NCBI RefSeq assembly: GCF_001652725.1 | Contig: NZ_LWHJ01000011.1 | Coordinates: forward strand, 983,233 to 1,047,232 | Length of the DNA stretch: 64,000 bases | Origin: Pedobacter psychrophilus | Lineage (GTDB): Bacteria > Bacteroidota > Bacteroidia > Sphingobacteriales > Sphingobacteriaceae | Direction: 5' to 3' | Shown here: positions 62,518-64,000 of the stretch, one piece after another | Layout: each line of letters begins with the position of its first letter | Numbering within the stretch: position 1 is the stretch's first letter | Program-made: the position numbers and the translations under genes | Notes under the pieces: generated by a model | Seen by the model: the letters and a program-made list of their open reading frames with translations, nothing else | Told to the model about the DNA's origin: nothing | The model's database searches: none

Positions 62518-63057
62518 TTATTTTCTTTTCACAATTGCAAATCCTTGTGAATCTCTTTCAGGAACTAAACCATAACAGCAATTGCACCCTTTTTCGTTTG
62601 TACACTTTGTAGAGGCTAAATACTGATTTTTAATTACGTCATTAATTTCAAACTTTACTCCGTTCAATGAATCACAATAATCACAACAAAAACCAGACAA
62701 AACTTCGCATTTGAGGTCTAAACGATTTTCGAAATTTGACATCTGAATGTATGCATTTAGATGTAATTGAAGAATTTCATTTGCTTTGGACTTTTCAAAA
62801 TTTCTTCTAAAGTTCAACATTGAGGCGTAAATTTCCCATTGACTTCTATATAACTCATATTCGCTTTTTGCTTTACTTGCCGAGATTATTAGTAATTGTT
62901 GGAAGAGTGACCATACAAAATCATTTACAGAACATTTCTGCTCATTCACTATATAATTGTTATATCTCTCATTTAATTCGTGTTCTGAAAAGCCGTAAAA
63001 ATTAAATATAGTTTTATATTTCTTGATAATTTTGTCGAATGCTATTTTGTTTTCCAA
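62518..63057 (-). CDS. Cysteine-rich hypothetical protein (cassette gene)
   Basis: 179 residues. Start is TTG at 63057 (MENKIAFDKIIKKYKTIFNF); no ATG is available upstream. It is helical through about residue 110. Then comes a Cys-rich end: CEVLSGFCCDYCDSLNGVKF and CTNEKGCNCCYGLVPERDS, seven or eight Cys suggesting zinc binding. The CxxC-DSLNG…CxCC pattern loosely recalls the C-terminal motif of phage Mu F-like head-morphogenesis proteins (CxxC…NCRC), but this is not enough for a family call. The stop is 12 bases from element F. Confidence 0.6.
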   Translation of the reverse strand: MENKIAFDKIIKKYKTIFNFYGFSEHELNERYNNYIVNEQKCSVNDFVWSLFQQLLIISASKAKSEYELYRSQWEIYASMLNFRRNFEKSKANEILQLHLNAYIQMSNFENRLDLKCEVLSGFCCDYCDSLNGVKFEINDVIKNQYLASTKCTNEKGCNCCYGLVPERDSQGFAIVKRK

Positions 63058-63068
63058 GATTGAGATTT

Positions 63069-63116
63069 AGTTAAGTACAGCGACTTTAAAGTTTAACAAT
63101 TGGTATTAGTTGATGC
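63069..63116 (-). repeat. Short or degraded cassette element G
   Basis: Only a weak counterpart: AATTGGTATTAGTTGATGCCC at the right edge resembles the AATTTGCTGTTAGCTG end of other elements, and TTAGTTG fits the start of the DUF4145 cassette (TTAGCTG at element H). No long arms are present. Confidence 0.3.
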
Positions 63117-63130
63117 CCACTCTAAATGAA

Positions 63131-63802
63131 TCAATTAGTTTTTTGGTCTCTTTTGTCAATGGCAATTTTATCTTTATCTGGTATTTTAAAATCATAGAAA
63201 TCATCAATCTGTTTTGGTTGCGTAATCATAATATCTGTGATAATATTAATAAAGCCAAAAAGTTTATATGCAGTTTCTCTGTCGTCCGTTAAGTCAATTT
63301 GTCCTGGATGAACAGCATTGTTTCCAACGACCCTTACGCTGTCAAGAACCTTTTGCATTTTTTCTGGAAGACCTTTCTTTACTAAGTTGCCAATGTCTTT
63401 ATTAATGTTTTCTCCTTTTTCGCCAAGGTGTTTACATAACTTTTGAACAGCTAAACGAAGCAATGCAGTAGCTCCTCTAGGTGAAAGTTCTACTATGTTT
63501 CTAGCTTCATCAAAATCAGGCTTGATGTTATCTGGTAAATCCGAGTTAGCAAGCGGAGCTGAACCTGCAGTTGGATATACCATCACACGTTCATTTTCAA
63601 GCCAAACAGTATGCTGTTTACAATGATTACATTGAGAAAAGACAAGGTTGTCAATATATTCTTTGAAGTGAATTTGTGCACCCATATTTGCTTTTTTTTT
63701 ATCAAATTTTTGAGCATAGCTCCAGAAATGTTGAGAAAATGCACCACAAAGAGGGCAATTGAATGCTGATAATTCAAACTGTATTGGCGTAAATGGCATC
63801 AT
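63131..63802 (-). CDS. DUF4145 domain protein (cassette gene)
   Basis: 223 residues, cytosolic. An N-terminal zinc ribbon is formed by CPLCG (about 17-21) and CNHCK (about 58-62). The DUF4145 helical domain follows: DFDEARNIVELSPRGATALL, then RLAVQKLCKHLGEKGENINK and VVGNNAVHPGQIDLTD. DUF4145 occurs in restriction or defence-linked and mobile-element proteins; its biochemical role is unknown. Start is ATG at 63802, with a second ATG directly following. No -7 box before it. Confidence 0.82.
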   Translation of the reverse strand: MMPFTPIQFELSAFNCPLCGAFSQHFWSYAQKFDKKKANMGAQIHFKEYIDNLVFSQCNHCKQHTVWLENERVMVYPTAGSAPLANSDLPDNIKPDFDEARNIVELSPRGATALLRLAVQKLCKHLGEKGENINKDIGNLVKKGLPEKMQKVLDSVRVVGNNAVHPGQIDLTDDRETAYKLFGFINIITDIMITQPKQIDDFYDFKIPDKDKIAIDKRDQKTN

Positions 63803-63848
63803 TGATTAATTGATTTAAAGATACTTTTAGTTCGGTATGGTTACAGCT

Positions 63849-63975
63849 AACGGTTTGAAAATTTGCGCAGAAATGGCATTACCTGCAGAACCAATGTCGT
63901 ACCGCACTGAACTAAATAATTAACGAAAAACCTGAGTTGAACCACCGTCAGCCATTTTTGTGCAAATTTGCTGTT
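63849..63975 (-). repeat. Palindromic cassette element H
   Basis: 127 bases. AACGGTTTGAAAATTTGCGC at the left, GTGCAAATTTGCTGTT at the right, inner arms ATGGC/GCCAT. Its outer right flank GTTACCTGCCG predicts that the next cassette, beyond the window, starts GTTACCTGC-like at its far end. Confidence 0.75.
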
Positions 63976-64000
63976 ACCTGCCGTATTGTTATTTCATTTT

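Larger units (their letters stand above)
57758..63975 (-). mobile_element. Integron-like gene-cassette array (CALIN-like, no integrase in window)
   Basis: Seven minus-strand genes, each with its stop codon close to the outer edge of a palindromic element: four full-size (A, B, C, D), the degraded E, full-size F and short G; H follows the start of the last gene. Full elements (A, B, C, D, F, H) run from AAC to GTT (GTA in C) over 122-132 bases; D, F and H are exactly 127 and nearly identical. The outer bases of an element match the first bases of the gene cassette it ends, as expected when a cassette circle is inserted at a G|TT site. Canonical attC sites are RYYYAAC…GTTRRRY; here the boxes are AAC and CGTTA with looser flanks. 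The array has no recombinase and continues off the right edge. Confidence 0.6.

Noticed and set aside
57758..63975. CRISPR array
   Set aside because: Repeats are ~127 bases and 0.7-1.7 kb apart with genes between them; no short regular spacers and no cas genes.

Overview
The window looks like a chromosomal segment of a Bacteroidota bacterium, most likely Sphingobacteriaceae and Pedobacter-like. The DNA is AT-rich, there are two SusC/SusD pairs, a T9SS sorting-domain protein and an ECF sigma/FecR pair. Several genes are preceded by the Bacteroidota -7 element TAnnTTTG, and the aconitase and GlmM are of the types usual in this phylum. This placement is inference; no rRNA or tRNA gene was seen.

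Layout. Positions 1-7000: 3'-truncated aldo/keto reductase, hipBA toxin-antitoxin pair, S41 protease, ettA, ChaN-like protein, DUF1456 protein. 7400-23000: housekeeping genes (aconitase, clpC, ZIP transporter, PAP2 phosphatase, methyltransferase, glmM, cysteine desulfurase, metallo-hydrolase, GNAT, clpB). Five copies of a ~80-95 bp hairpin repeat sit in gaps between genes here and at 41.7 kb. 23200-43800: a complete starch/maltodextrin utilisation locus. It has a LacI-type regulator, twin palindromic operators, SusC, SusD, two surface lipoprotein/binding-protein genes, GH31, GH13 (SusA-like), beta-phosphoglucomutase, GH65 phosphorylase, a second GH13, an MFS sugar transporter, and a third GH13 broken by a one-base frameshift. 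43900-54300: a second SusCD locus of trans-envelope signalling type (ECF sigma, T9SS propeller protein, FecR, STN-containing SusC, SusD, lipoprotein, di-haem peroxidase). 54357-57509: DUF1569 protein, CPA1 antiporter and D-lactate dehydrogenase.

The right end (57758 to the window edge) is the most unusual part. It is an array of seven genes, all on the minus strand, nearly all unrelated and of unknown function. They are separated by ~122-132 bp imperfect palindromes; three of these are exactly 127 bp and nearly identical. The array is organised like integron gene cassettes: each stop codon abuts a palindrome, and the outer bases of that palindrome match the first bases of the same gene's own cassette, as attC sites do. 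The boxes deviate from the canonical attC consensus and no integrase lies in the window, so this is either a divergent integron/CALIN or an undescribed cassette system that probably continues past the right edge.

How the genes work together. In the sugar locus, SusCD-type proteins would bind and import maltodextrins, and the exported GH13 and GH31 enzymes would trim them. The MFS carrier would take up maltose. GH65 phosphorolysis plus PgmB would then convert it to glucose and glucose-6-phosphate. The LacI-type protein probably controls susC through two GGGAACGTTCCC sites.
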